This document shows, one piece after another, positions 1-11,965 of a DNA stretch of 64,000 bases. The stretch spans positions 1 to 64,000 of the forward strand of contig JAFKAC010000101.1 in NCBI GenBank assembly GCA_025766275.1, written 5' to 3'. Position 1 is the first letter of the stretch, and each line of letters opens with the position of its first letter. The notes under the pieces are model-generated. The model worked only from the letters and a program-made list of their open reading frames with translations, was not told the DNA's origin and ran no database searches. Source of the DNA: Lactarius indigo. Lineage: Eukaryota > Basidiomycota > Agaricomycetes > Russulales > Russulaceae. The translations under genes were made by a program, and so were the position numbers.

Positions 1-479
1 TGAGCATGGTGCATTAACACATAAGCGCATACAATATCTGTAACATTATGGCATGACGTGTGTGCGGCGTGGGTTCGTCGCAAGCTTGGGTTGCACGAGG
101 GCTACTTGTTTTGGCTCTGGAACTACAGTATATTGAACTCGTACTTCGCACGGGCAGGTAGAAAGGCGGTGAAAGTAGGTTAGTGACGTGGATGCTTGTT
201 TGCGTTCAACTCCCATCTGTCATTCACGCGCTTACCAGCGGTTCAACTTGTCCACGAGAAAAGGGCCATTGGACACCAGGCATCTTTCAATCATCCTTGT
301 CCAATTATCTATGTCTTATACAGGCCATACCTCCTGTCTTCAGAAATGACCAGGCTTTGCTTCTGTAGTGCTGCTTGCGACAACCTGCACGTTGTGACTC
401 AGACTGTCGCATGCGTTCTTATTCAAGTTGCTATGATACAGTCGCGGTGTATCTTGATTTCCGCCACACAATTTCCCTT
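1..479. other. Non-coding stretch, nothing recognised
   Basis: Only short overlapping open frames with no recognisable motif occur here. No RNA gene, repeat boundary or promoter could be supported. Confidence 0.4.
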
Positions 480-1160
480 GGAATTCCCTACGAAATTCGG
501 TACCCCGGAAGCGACATCCAACAACACTCTGCTCTGCAGCGCAACGGCAGTCTTGGCATATCGGTGACTTATCGCTTCTTCGAGCTGGGCGCACCCGGGA
601 CTTCCAGGGTCGCAGAACGCTTGACCGTGGGCTTGAGTGGAGGAGCCCAGCTGTCGTCCTTGAGAGCGGGGGTAGGCTATTGCCTATGTTAGTGAGGACG
701 TCTTCAGCTTCTTTGAAAGCGACAAACCGGAGTCACGATAATAGAGGGCGGCGGCTTGCGTGCTTCCTCAGGGGCCTGGGGGGAAGCGGTGGTAGATCCG
801 CCTGTGGACGGCATGTTTCAACAGGTAGATCGTAGATGTGATGGGTGTGAGGTTCTCGTGTGCCTGCTGCAAGGTCTGCTGTCCTCCCTTCTCGCCCACC
901 TTTATATGTGAGACGGCCTTACACACAATGGTTGGAACGTAGTGCCACGTCATCCTTGTCGCTTCTCGTTGTGTGACCTACTGCTACAGCTAAAGTCTAT
1001 CAGCTTATCCGAGCCGTCATCCCAAATGGGTTGCATACGCAGCCGCTTGCGGTAATCGAAGGTCATGTTCTCTATTTTGGATTATCTTGGCTTTGTTTAT
1101 CATCCGGGCAGCTGCGCGCATGTCTACTGTGATACAAACACAGTCGCTGGCTAGCTGGTA
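480..1160. repeat. Diverged repeat, copy 1 (shortest)
   Basis: Shares ordered landmarks with copies 2 and 3: an AATTTCCCTTGGAATT-like start, a 'CTCTGCTCTGCAGCGCAA' block near 521, a 'GACGGCATGTTTCAAC' block near 805, and a block near 1005-1080 beginning TATCAGCTTATC. Copies are clearly related but heavily substituted and contain indels. No open frame is conserved among them, so this looks like an old non-coding or decayed mobile repeat. Boundaries are approximate. Confidence 0.5.
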
Positions 1161-1379
1161 ATCAGCCCTCCGCTTTTAACTTTCTTACTGGAAACCTGTG
1201 CACCCTCCAGGCCCCTAGACCACCATACGCATACGTGTCGGCCAGTACGCACTTCTCTATCAATGGCCTATAAAAACGTTCTGTCTTCAGAATGAGCGGA
1301 CTTGCTCGAGCCAGCTCATGCCAGCGTGGCACTTGCGACAATATTCTTAACGTTTGGTATACGGTTTATTTGAATTTCT

Positions 1380-2680
1380 GCTACATAATTCCCCTGCAAC
1401 TTCCACAAAAAAATTCGGTATCGGTTTCAATGAAGCGACGCCCAACGCTCTGCTCTACAGCGCAATGACGATTGACTTCTCACTTCCTCTGGCTGGGCGA
1501 ACCAGGGACTCTCGGGCCCGTGGCCGGCTTCGTAGTCGGGGTCGCCGCTGGCACGGTCTGGGGCTTGGCCGTACTGGCAGGAGCCCTGGTAGTGCCAGAA
1601 CCCCTGGCCTATCACCAATGTTAACGATAAACGTCTTCGGCTCCCTCGAAAAACGACAAACCGGATTAATGGAGGGCGACGGCGTGCGTGCTGCCTCAGC
1701 GGGAGCAGAGGCCTTGCTTGTCTCGAAACGCAATGCGGAAGTGAATTCGCGCTTGGACGGCATGTTTCAACTGGTAGATTGCTTCGGTTGATGGATGTTA
1801 AGAGGATGGAGTTGTCGTGTGTCTGCTGCCCTCATTCGCTTTTCTTGCCCTCCTTTTATGTGCGGGGCGGCCTCACAGACGTTGGCTGGCACACAGTGCC
1901 ACGTCATCCTTGTGCCCTTCGTGACTCTCATCTTTGCTTCTCGGTGCGTGATTCACTGCTACGGCCGAAGTCTATCAGCTTATCGCTATCCCAAATGTAT
2001 TGCGCGTGCTGCCGGTGGCGGTAATGAAAGGCCACGTCCTCTATTCCGAAACTCTATTCTGAAATATCTCAGCTTTGTTTATCCTGCAGCGCATGTCTGC
2101 TGCGATACAGGCGCGGTCAATTAGCTGGTAACTGCCCATGTGAGGGTGCCGCTGAATAAATAGAGCCTAATCTGGGTGTCTTAGAGCATGTCTCTATCTA
2201 CGACTACGGCGGAACAGTACAGTGGCCTTGGAGATACAGGACCTCAAACAAGAGGGTAATCGGATTCTTCTGGGCAGAGGGGGCTGTGGAACCTCACCCA
2301 GGGTCATGGGGGGATCTCTGCTTCGTTTCTCGTGCTGGCGTCTGACATGTCCATGAGCTGGCGTTCGCCACAGCGAAGTTCTACGTCGCTTTGGAAAATA
2401 GCTGCTCTATCTCCCAGGATGTTCTATACAGCTCGCGCAGGCATTCTTTCTCTATGTCGGACTTTGGAACTAAAAACCGGTTTTGCAGTACGCCTTCGCC
2501 GGCCACGTAAACATCAGTGGGTACCGTCGCGACCAAGACCTGCCGAGTCGTTACCCATCCGAATTCGAGTCAATGAATTCTCAAGTGAACCTTGTTTCTC
2601 TGTTAAATTCGAATGGAGATTGACCAGTCATCTGGAATTTACTACAGTAAAACCCATTTCTAGGACTAACTAGACACGAA
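1380..2680. repeat. Diverged repeat, copy 2 (longest)
   Basis: The most complete copy. It has the 'CTCTGCTCTACAGCGCAATG' block near 1447, the 'GACGGCATGTTTCAACTGG' block near 1757, the 'GCCACGTCATCCTTGTG' block near 1898, 'GGCCACGTCCTCTATTC' near 2030, and a distal part ('CATACAGCTCGCGCAGG'-like near 2428) shared only with copy 3. No terminal inverted or long terminal repeat was found, so its class is unknown. Boundaries are approximate. Confidence 0.5.
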
Positions 2681-2869
2681 TCATGGTACTGGTATGAATA
2701 GGAGCCTTCTGGGACTCGGGGTATGCTGATATTGCATCTAGTCTGGGATGACTAGAATCGCTAGCGATTCCTGGCACCTGTCGCCCCAACCCCACCGGCC
2801 AATGCAGAAGTTCCGGCGAGTATTGCCCCACTGATACTCGTGGCGGGGTGGGCTTCGCAGTCGGGGTCG

Positions 2870-3950
2870 CCACGGTCTAAGGCTTGGGTGCAGAGGACTT
2901 GCTGACGTTGTAACCCCCGACCTGTCGCCTATGCGAGGACATCTTCAGCTCCCTCGAAAACGACAAAATGGGGGGGGCGGCGAGGGTCTTTCTCGTCTTC
3001 TCGGAACGCAATGCGCAGGTGAACCCGCGCTTGGACAACATGTTTCAACTGGTAGATTTTTTTGTTCGGTAGATGTTCAAGTTAAGAGGACGATGTTGTC
3101 GTGTGACTGCTGTCCTCCTTCGCTCCTCTCGCCCTCTATGCGAGACGCCTCGCACTGGCAGATGTTGGCTAACACGTACTAGTGCCACGTCATCCTGGTG
3201 CGTGATCTACTGCCACGGCCTATCATCTTATCGTTATCCCAAATGTATCTCATACGCAACTGGTGGTTGTATTGAAAGGCCACGTCCTCTATTCTGGAAC
3301 TCTATTCTGAAATATCTCAGCCTTGTCACCGTTTATCCTGCTTCGCGTGTCTACTACTATATGGATGCGGTCGCTAGCTAGCTGTAATCACCCATGTGAG
3401 GGCGCCGGTGAATAAACAGAGCATAGTCTGGGTGTCATAACCATGTGCTTATCTACATTTACAGCGGGACGGTACAACGGCCATACAGGACTCCGAACGC
3501 GAGGGTTATCGGGCTCTGCTGGGTAGAGGGGACCGTGGGGCCTCACCAGGGTCATGGGGGATCTCTGCTTCTTTTCTTGCTGTAGATGGGATATCTATGT
3601 GTTGGCATAGGATAGGCGGGAGTGATGATCGCTTTGGGCGATGGTTTGGCTCGGGCTTCCCTGTCACCTGGGATATTCCATACAGCTCGCGCAGGTGTTC
3701 TTACCCTATGACAGACCCAACAAGGATTTAGACCCCTGGACTCTAAATCCGATTTTTCGCCATGCCTTTGCCAGCTATGTGAACAACAGAGGGTGCCGTT
3801 GCGACCAACTTGAAGACCCGCTCGTCCGAATTCTAGGCTGTCAGACCTTCGAGACGTGTCGCGAGAGGAGATTGAAGCATTCAGGATGGAGTGTGGTACG
3901 TGGGCTCTTCTCCAAACTATCATTCCGTACCTGAAACAGCAAGCCCGCTT
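2870..3950. repeat. Diverged repeat, copy 3
   Basis: Matches copy 2 through 'CATGTTTCAACTGGTAGATT' near 3041, 'GTGCCACGTCATCCTGG' near 3181, 'GAAAGGCCACGTCCTCTATT' near 3275, the 'CACCAGGGTCATGGGGGATC' block near 3543 and 'CATACAGCTCGCGCAGGTG' near 3675. The three copies lie in direct orientation, which suggests old tandem duplication or repeated insertion. No product is inferred. Confidence 0.5.
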
Positions 3951-5393
3951 GTATTTATTGTTACAGCGTCTCGCTAGAGTACGTCCCGTACTCCCGTGCG
4001 GATTCGAAGTGGGGTGAACTTGCTGGTCAAGTGAATTAGGCTGATCAGATCAGGCCTATTAGGCCTCGATCAGGCTCCGAGGTAGTTGGTACAGTCGGTG
4101 GAATAGCACGAAGGCAATGGAGAATGAGTGGAGCGTCAAAGCAAAGCAATTTTGAGCCTCGCGAGAGGGACACACGAAAGGAGTTTTGAGCACAGGACGA
4201 GGATTTATTCGGAACTTGAGCTTGAGCTTGAGTACGTGCGCGGCGAGTCTCGGTGCATTCTTGAACCTCTACCCAAGTCGTCCACCTCTGGAAGTGCCAG
4301 CCGGGCCCGTGCGCAGTAAGTAAGAGCTTCAATTCCCATCATTCATCTGAAGTTCCAGCATACCTCCACCCTGCGCAGGGAAGCATGTCGCATTCAGCTT
4401 ATTGGCTTATCTTTGAGGCATCGCGAGCTTGGAGCTTGTACACTAGTTCTTGACAACAGGTTCACTGGCGCTAGGCACTGGCCCCAGTCACGTAACTTCA
4501 TCTACTGCCGAGTGCCAACTCCACTCCTCCGATCACGATCCCCACGCAGACAACAACAGAGCTGTCGCTCTCAAACGGCATCGAAAAGCATTCTCAAAAA
4601 GCGACAGCAAGTATTGCAACGCGTTGACGTATCTCAAAAATGAACGCAGAAAACAGCATGCTGTGCATACGCAAAGCCGCGGATGAAACGACGATAACGA
4701 TAACAATGTGTAAGATCGCTTACAGTAGTATCCACAGGAAGTTATGTCAGATATAGCCCACAATTCAATTTTGCGTCATCCGCATTAGCGGAAGAATCGA
4801 AAACAATTTTAATTGAGGGACCCTGATTACAGTGCATTCAAGGCGCATGTGAAAATTCATCTCATCTAGATGCGTTCATAGACCGCCTCACGCGATCAAA
4901 AAGGCTAAGCAGAGCGTCATTAACCACAATTTGCTCACCCCTGTGGGAGAACGCGACGCATAGATGCGCTATATTGTGCACAGACATACAGATGTGTGGG
5001 TCCGTACAGTATCATGTGATTACGACTCGGAGTAGGACAAACGGAACGGAGAGGTGGCAGAGGAGAGTAGCAAACCGGCACAGTGGCATAGTTTGTTGAG
5101 AAATAAAGGGTAGGGGAGGAAGGGGGGAAGGTGTAATCCAAAGATGGCATTTGGTTGGGTGTGTAGCGCATGCACACGCACTCCGTGTCCTCTACCTGCC
5201 GTTTGCTGCATTGCGTCCGCGGGTTCAAGCTCAAGGGGGGAGATATAAATGAAGCAGTAGTTGAGTTCGAGAAAGCGTGAGTAAATATTGTCGTAACGTG
5301 GGTTGGAACCCGACCAGAACGAGAAAAGAAGAAAAAAGCAGGGGGTCATTAAAGAGATAAGGCGGTATATGCGTCCGGCGCGTGTGGTCGTCG
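3951..5393. other. Gene-poor stretch downstream of SHO1
   Basis: Contains small open frames with no recognisable domain. The part nearest 5393 is the likely 3' untranslated region of the minus-strand SHO1 gene. No repeat or RNA gene was identified. Confidence 0.4.
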
Positions 5394-6635
5394 TCAGATA
5401 ATTTGGAGATAGTTTGACGGAGCAACTATGGGATGATAAACGCAAACGCGGATTAGAATCGGTGAGGAGATGGATGGCGGTACGACGTACTACCAAGGGA
5501 GCCATCTTCCTTCCGTGCCTGCCACCACTTGCCGTTCTTGTCGATAATATCCAAAATTTCCCCCTTGGAAAAGGAAATCTCGTTCGGGTCGTCCGTTGAC
5601 GCAGTATCTGTAGTGGCAATATTCAAAATCAGTACGATCGTTGTTGGGAAAGGACTCTGACGACGCACATGCATACAGCGCTTTTGCTTTGTAGGGGTAC
5701 GCACTGTCCGATCCGATGCTAGTATCAGTAGGCAGTGGGGGTCCGCCACCTGCACCGATACCCGCGTTACCCGGGGTGCTCATCAAGGGCGAGTTGATGC
5801 CCTGAGGGCCGCTCGTGTCTGCGCCGAGTGCTGATTGCGCAGGTCCGGGGCTGACTGGTCCCACGACAGAGGTAGCGCTCCTCTGCGACTGGGGTGGGGC
5901 ATTGTCGAGGGGATTGCTACCGATACCTGGCGCGAAGCTGTTATTGAGCTTCGTATCGTAGCCCGCGGAACCAATACCCGCGGCAGAATAGCCTCCGCCA
6001 CCGCCATAACTGGCAGTGTTGTGCATTGAGGCTGTGCGCGTGCGGCGGCGGCGCGAGGGAGGGGAGAGGCCACCCGTGCCGAGTGAATTGAATAGGTAAA
6101 GCGAGAGCGAGTCCTCCTCGGATGTGAAATAGAGGACCCAAAGAATGTCAACCATTGCGAGGATAAGCCAACCAGCCGCGACAGCGTCGAGAGAGGCAGA
6201 ATGGGTAAATATAGTTCGGTCAACGCCAATGACGGCGAAAACGATGGAAACTGATCCAAAAGTGATGATTTGAAGGCGGTGCATCGCTATCGAGTCGGAT
6301 GCGAGGGTGTATACGACACCAAGGATGAGGAAAAGTTGTAACCAGATAGCAAACCAGAGGGTGCCGACGGCATTATGACCAACTAGAAGAATGGTAGTAT
6401 CCGAGCTGCGAGTCGAATACAAGTGGCGTTACTCACAGTCTGCTGTTGCGACAATCTGAGCTATGAAAGCGATGAACCACGCAAGCTAATTATTTTCAGT
6501 TGTGAGTAAGAAAGAGACAGGGCTGAGAAAATGACAATAATGACTGACGACGGCAAATACAGAAGTGAACAAGAAGAGGTAGTGTGTGAGGATGGGAGTG
6601 AAGTCAAGCCGCTCGTTACTGCCTCTTGGGGGCAT
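5394..6635 (-). CDS. SHO1: SHO1-type osmosensor: four-TM membrane protein with C-terminal SH3 domain
   Basis: Plasma-membrane sensor of the fungal HOG osmostress MAP-kinase pathway; in the known family the SH3 domain docks Pbs2-type MAPKK. Five exons (6635-6561, 6485-6437, 6382-5669, 5607-5491, 5425-5394) give about 328 residues, near the family length. Four membrane segments lie in the first ~120 residues, including [35 protein letters not shown] and [16 protein letters not shown] Gly/Ser/Pro-rich linker follows. The SH3 domain shows [31 protein letters not shown] and a C-terminal APSNYLQII. The start ATG at 6635 opens [12 protein letters not shown] and is the first Met compatible with the TM1 splice. 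Introns of 75, 54, 61 and 65 nt have GT-AG ends. It is divergent with the gene at 6839, sharing about 200 bp of promoter. The assignment is strong; the exact first exon is the least certain part. Confidence 0.92.
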
Positions 6636-6838
6636 GTTTGGGGAATGAAGTAGGTCTGAGGCGAGTCAGGATCACGAGGCACGGTAACAACCCCGGTCAG
6701 TGCGGCCCGGTATTTCTAAGCGAAACCCGTCGATCCGTGTGTCATCATCCCTTTCTTAACTCCATCCCGATCCCGATATCATAATGCTTTATCTACCCTC
6801 CTCTGCCCATATGCATCGGCCCCGAATTGCCTATTAAA

Positions 6839-8025
6839 ATGGTCCTCGCTTTGCAATACATTGTCGTGGCAATCTCTGTCGTACTGCACGCCTTCAGCGG
6901 CGTCTGCTTGGTCAGTTATCTCCTCTTTCTTTCCCGGATGTCGTCTCAACCCCGACTATTTTCGCCGTCATCTCAGAGCATACTCGCTCTTCTCTTACAA
7001 CACTTCTTTCCTTTCCTCAAGCAAGTCCCGCCAAGTTATTACTTTGACCACACGCACGACCTCTCACACCACCACTTTCCACGTCGCAGAGATAGTGGTC
7101 ATTCTACTTTTAGCACCACAAGCGATACCGCTTCATACGAAAGCTCGGAGCCGCCTCTTTCTATTTCAGAACCCGACCCCAAAGGCTGTCTTGACGACCA
7201 CTTTACCTTATTACTGGCCTCACAGGCACGCGCACGCGCCGCCCGACATTCTTCGTTCACACTTTCCTCCTCTCTTTGGACACTAAAGGAATACCCAACT
7301 CCTTATCTGCCGCAAGTCGGCGAAGAACACGGGTCGACCACTGTCCCCCCTGATAAGCTATGCGATAGCTCGTCTATTGCCTCATCTGAACTTTCCACAT
7401 CTCCACAAGAGGAAGGGTTCTCGGGGAAGTCGGGCACGACATCGAAGCGCTCTCGTTCTAGCCATGGGCGCCCATTTCGTCTTCTGCCATTTCACCGAAG
7501 AGGTTCTCGCTCGCTCTCTCCCTCAGGACCTCGAGAGTCACATCGCACATCTCCACCTCTGCGAAGAGCTTCCTCAAGCAGCAGAATCGACCGGGACCGT
7601 CGGTCCTCCGTTCTGAATTATGGTGCGTCACTTTCTCCGTCCGAGTTTCAAGGTCTGATTTCGCCACGAACGTGGATGGGGTATTTTCTATAACAGTGCG
7701 GAGGGCCGCATCTGGGCACAGAAAAAGCAAAGAGACGAAACGCCAAGCCGATCCCGAGGGCGAGCCCTCGGCGTCTAGGGTGGGCCGGAGTCGCACCGAC
7801 CCATATCAGGCCCCATACTTCTTCCCCAGCCCCATGTCACCAGGGGCATATGACTATGTGCGGCTGGTCCAGCACAATCGGAAACCTGTTTTGAGTGACC
7901 ATGCCCACACCCCTATGTCAACCGATGGGCCGCTTCGTGCCGAGGATGAGGGGCGCTCATCGCCACCGTCTCGTGGGCGGCGGCGAAGCGCGTGGTCACA
8001 CCGGAGGAGCTCCTCTCATTCATAG
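6839..8025 (+). CDS. Unknown serine-rich membrane-associated protein
   Basis: Not recognised. Two exons (6839-7622, 7697-8025) joined by a 74-nt GT-AG intron give 370 residues. The N-terminus is strongly hydrophobic (MVLALQYIVVAISVVLHAFSG) and could be a signal anchor. A second hydrophobic stretch (SILALLLQHFFPFL) follows. The rest is hydrophilic, rich in Ser, Arg and Pro, with acidic patches and several RRxS-type basic-Ser motifs typical of phosphorylated disordered tails. A possible additional 66-nt in-frame intron (6911-6976) would remove about 22 residues without changing the frame. It is divergent from SHO1. The ATG is the first in the open frame. The function cannot be inferred. Confidence 0.55.
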
Positions 8026-9046
8026 CGATCATGGTCGTAGCAGCGGCGTGACTTTCGTTCTATCTACGGTCTGTATTGTTCGGTATTTTCCCCTTCGGTA
8101 TTTTCCCCTTGCAGTATTTTTGGGACCATGTCGCTCATGTTTCATCCTGCCAATCATGTATCAATCAATGTTCACCGCATTCCTCTTACTTACTCTTCCA
8201 TTTAATTTGACCAGCCTACAGGTTATTGTGGGGATGTTACGCCACACCGATGTGTCTCTTGTGTCCAGTCCTCGGACAACTGTCCTCTAACGTTCCTCCA
8301 TCATGGATCTGATTGTGGAGCCTGCCTAGTTTACCTTGGCACGGACTGTCACGTAACTCGGGCTCAGCCCGGCATGCCGGGCTATCGCTATTCGCCCCCT
8401 CCTGAGTCGTTTCGTCGCTCCCATCTCGACATCCCGATTTTCATCGCTGCACCTTCAGGTCCTTCCACCTGCCTCACCATCCGGGGTCTTCTAAACACGT
8501 GCAAATACACCCGTCTCAGCTAGAACGCCGCCTTGGCGTGAGTGCTCTGTAACACGGGTCGATCCAGACTGGAGGGAAGGGCAACCAGCGACAACATGAA
8601 AATCACCAAAGGCCTGACGGGAGAAATTCACATGGAAGACCCTGAAGCGGGGAAGATTCCTTGAACTCCTCGGTTGAGTAGCGCGCGATGTTCTATCGCC
8701 CATATTAGCCACGCTGTACGGCAGCATTAATCTTTAAACGCCGGGACAATTTATGGAATTGTCAGTGGAAGTCTTTGACTTTTCGCATACATCCCACGGT
8801 CCGGTCCGCTTTTGCCGTTTCTCCGCAACTCAGTTTCAAACTCCGCTTTTTTTCGAACTTTCTTTCCTCTTTCATATTTTATTTTCACAGTAAATACTAT
8901 AATAGAAACTAGTGTAAAATACATGATATAAAATAAAGGTAAATAGCGCGTAAATAGTGTGTAAATAGCGCGTGTCTGTGTATCGGTTTGGAGCGCGTGG
9001 TAGGGAGGGAAGGGAGGGACAAACAATACCCTCTCTCAATCCCCAC
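8026..9046. other. Non-coding stretch; former upstream region of the gene now at 24597
   Basis: No convincing coding sequence is visible. It ends at the left target-site duplication (CCCAC) of the outer retrotransposon. Without the insertion this DNA would join directly to 24594, so its right part was the immediate 5' flank or promoter of the MULE/SWIM gene. Confidence 0.5.
9042..9046. repeat. Left target-site duplication of outer element (CCCAC)
   Basis: An identical CCCAC directly follows the other LTR at 24589-24593. A 5-bp duplication is typical for Ty3/gypsy integration. Confidence 0.9.
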
Positions 9047-9201
9047 TGTAACGTCGTCACGACGTTTAGCTCGACTTGAGCTCGATGAGGCGATAACAAC
9101 TTAGCTGTACGGCTTGAAGGCGCGGAGGCCCAAGTATAGACTTGCTGTGAACACACGAAGGTGCACCGTAATAGATCGAGTCTTAGGCAAGATGGATCTT
9201 A

Positions 9202-9246
<45 letters not shown>

Positions 9247-9573
9247 AAGTGACGATTCAAGAAGACCAAGATGGCGTATCTTGGTCTTCACTAGACACTA
9301 TAAATACAAGTCGAGCAGGCTTAGAAGCGCTGCTATGAGTCAGAGTAGTAAAGCGTCCAACGTATCGCAGAAACATCTCAAAACTAATACTACTAGTACT
9401 TGTACTAGTATCGAGTCACTCAGGTACCGCTCAGTCAGCTATCGTGCGCAATCGCCTATCGTACCCCCGTATCACTGTAAGTAAGTCCGCGACTAATATA
9501 CCTTACTGCCGTAATCGCAACTGGTACAGTAAGGGTCCAAGTCTGAGTAGCCAGTCCACGTCGTAACGTAACA
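9047..9573 (-). repeat. 3' LTR of outer retrotransposon
   Basis: 527 bp, same length as its partner at 24062-24588, including a 40-nt (GA)n tract at 9205-9244. It differs at three sites (9189, 9476, 9522), each a TG or CA where the partner has CG. It is adjacent to the polypurine tract at 9574. Confidence 0.95.
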
Positions 9574-9585
9574 TCACCCCCTTTT
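9574..9585 (-). promoter_or_regulatory. Polypurine tract of outer retrotransposon
   Basis: On the minus strand this reads AAAAGGGGGTGA directly before the TGTTACG start of the 3' LTR. This is the expected plus-strand primer for reverse transcription. The inner element has the matching AAAGGGGGTGA. Confidence 0.85.
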
Positions 9586-9602
9586 CAGCGTGAGACCCCG
9601 AC

Positions 9603-11965
9603 TCACCGAAAGTCCCTAGGTTGCCAACTCCTCTGCTCGTCGGCGATGCGCTCGAGCGCCGTGGCACGTTCGAGTCGGTAGATGCAGTCACGCTTGTCGT
9701 CCTGCGCATATAGGATCATGGCACGGAGTTGACTCACCCGTGCGTGGAGACGGTCAACCTCGAAGCTGGCCGCGCGGTAGCGCGTGACCTCAGCTGTGAG
9801 GGTCTCGTCGTTGATGCGGTTGAGTGCCCGGTCGGTTATCTTGTCGGCGGCGAAGATCACGAGATCCTCGTGTGGGTAGATAGGACGGAGGGTCGGCGAC
9901 ACATGGGGCTCTGCGTAAAGGGGTTTGCCATAGACATGGGGCGAACCTGGTATGACTCCCAGAATCATCGGCTCTGCTCCTCCGATTAGTTGAACGTGGG
10001 AGGCGTCTCTTTTGACGCCGTCCGGCCCGGTGATGGGGTACGCAATATGATGGGGTCGTCGATTAGCCCGGAACCCTTCAGGCGCAATGACATGCGCCGG
10101 GTCTTCGGCTGCGGTGAAGTCGCGGGTTGGTGCTGCGCCCGGGACTCGCAGACATCCTCGAAACATGGGGGAGCCGTCGGTGTAGACGAGCCATGGCGTG
10201 ATGCGGGGATTAGTAGGGTCGCGTTTCGTTCGAAGGAGGGGGTGTCTCGCCGGGTAGTAATCGTCGTCGTCATGGCCAGTCGCAGTAGCCGCCATCGCTC
10301 CCGACGCTCCCTCATCTCCTTCAGTCGTGCCGCTGCCGCGTCCAGCTGTTCCTTCTGCCACGCCGCCGCCACTCTCTTCCAGCCCTCCAACTCGTATTCC
10401 ATCAGAGCTCGTGCGCTCGTCGTTGTGCGGGAAAATTCCGCGAACGCCGATGAGGTCGTCACTGGGGGGAATGGCGGCGATGGGTTCGCGCTCTCCGGCG
10501 TCGTTACGAAAGACGTGGACGATGCCGTCGTCGTCGGGTGTTGTTGTAGGGTCGGGGAATCTGGTGATGACGTGCGCCCATTCTTGTGCGGTGATAGGCC
10601 CCTCTGCCGGTCTAAGAGGAGTCCATGGGGTGAGCTGAGTGTTCGGTATTTCGGTGTCGTCGTCCTCAGCCAAGAGGGCGCGGGCGTCTTGCGCGAGGGA
10701 GTCGAGGAGTGTCGCTTGTGTGACATGTCGGAGTGGGGAAGTAGGCATAAGCGTGGTAGTAATAGAGCGAAGGAAGTGGGGGTGACTCTCCTCAGTCCTT
10801 GCCCCACTTGTTTTAACCATTCTTCTGGGCGCCTGTGTTTCCTGATATAGACGAAGGGCTTCCGGTGCAAAGATGTCGTCTTTGTTGACCCACTGATTCT
10901 CCGAGTCTGGGTACCCTTTCCATTTGACAAGATACTGAAGGCGTCTTCCCCTTCCGAAATGCCGGGAGTCTAGAATGGCTTCGACTTCATACTCCTCTTC
11001 TCCATCGATCAATTCGGGCGGTGGTCGTGTGAAGTTCTCTCCGTGTAAGGAAGTTTGTTTGTATGGTGTGAGAAGATCGATGTGGAACACTGGATGAATA
11101 CTCCACTGCGTGGGAAGCTCCAATCGATAGTTGCAGGGAGACATCACCTGTATCACCCGAAAGGGGCCATGACGTCGCGCCGCTAATTTTGCCGTAGGCT
11201 GATTGGTTCTAAGATGCTTCCCTTCCAGCCACACAAGGTCGTTGATTCGGAATTTGGGCGTATCTTTATTGCGCCTCCAGGCTTCCTGCGCCTTTTTCAT
11301 GAGGCGTTGGGCTTCTTCTTGTGCTTCTTTTAACTGTGTTAGTCGCTCTGTTACTTGGGGAATCGGAGATGGCTTATCGGTCCAATCCGCGTGTGGGTCG
11401 TATCCCATCAGGAGTTGAAATGGAGACTGCTTCGTGTGTTCATGTGGCCAGTTGTTATGCGCGAACTCTGCGATTGGTAGATAAGCGGTCCAGTTATCTT
11501 GTCGTTCATTTACCCAAAAGCGGAGGTATTGTTCTAGCCATTGGTTGGTCCTTTCCGACTGTCCGTCGGTACGTGGGTGGTACGCTGTGGATATATTCTG
11601 CTGGATTCCCAAGATTTGGCAGACCTCTCTTGTGAACTTGGACGCGAAGCGGGGATCTCGGTCGCTGATGACTTTACGCGGTAATCCAAAGCGTTTGAAC
11701 ACATGAGTGACGTACAGAATCGCAGTCTCTTCCGCGGTAATCTCCTCCTTGCATGGTACGAAGACTGAGGCCTTGCTGCAGTCATGGTCTGTAATGGTTA
11801 GAATGCTATCGTATCCTTCGGACGGCGGTAATTTGGTGATAAAGTCCATTGCTATCGTCTGGAACGGCATGGCTTCCAGCACTGGTGTTATGGGGTGCAG
11901 CGCGGCACGAATAGGCCTGGTGTTCACTTTGTTGCGCTGGCACTCAGCGCAGCCTTGCACGTATT
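9603..11965 (-). CDS. Outer element pol, C-terminal part: integrase core, chromodomain, C-terminal extension
   Basis: Continuation of the Pol polyprotein beyond the nested insertion. It opens with the second half of the integrase HHCC zinc finger (GCAECQ), then the DDE core: Asp in AMDFITKL, Asp in VISDRDPRF and Glu in DGQSERTNQW. An Asn-rich linker, the gypsy C-terminal module (GPFRVIQVMSP) and a chromodomain (YEVEAILDSRHF, YLVKWKGYP, ENQWV) follow. About 400 residues with no recognised family come after the chromodomain and end in a charged, possibly coiled-coil segment. The frame is open to a stop 18 bp before the polypurine tract. The reading frame is broken only by the inner element at 11966, so this half is now separated from its gag-protease-RT half. 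Confidence 0.9.
11962..11965. repeat. Left target-site duplication of inner element (TATT)
   Basis: TATT precedes the left LTR and also follows the right LTR at 19624-19627. Four bases is shorter than the outer element's five, so a fifth position may have mutated. Confidence 0.65.

Noticed and set aside
9114..9338. Frame encoding an Arg-Glu repeat
   Set aside because: It is the translation of the (GA)n microsatellite inside the LTR and is duplicated in both LTRs.
9990..10850. 286-codon plus-strand frame opposite the outer pol tail
   Set aside because: It is antisense to the conserved Pol extension, low-complexity and without domain motifs; a shadow of codon bias.
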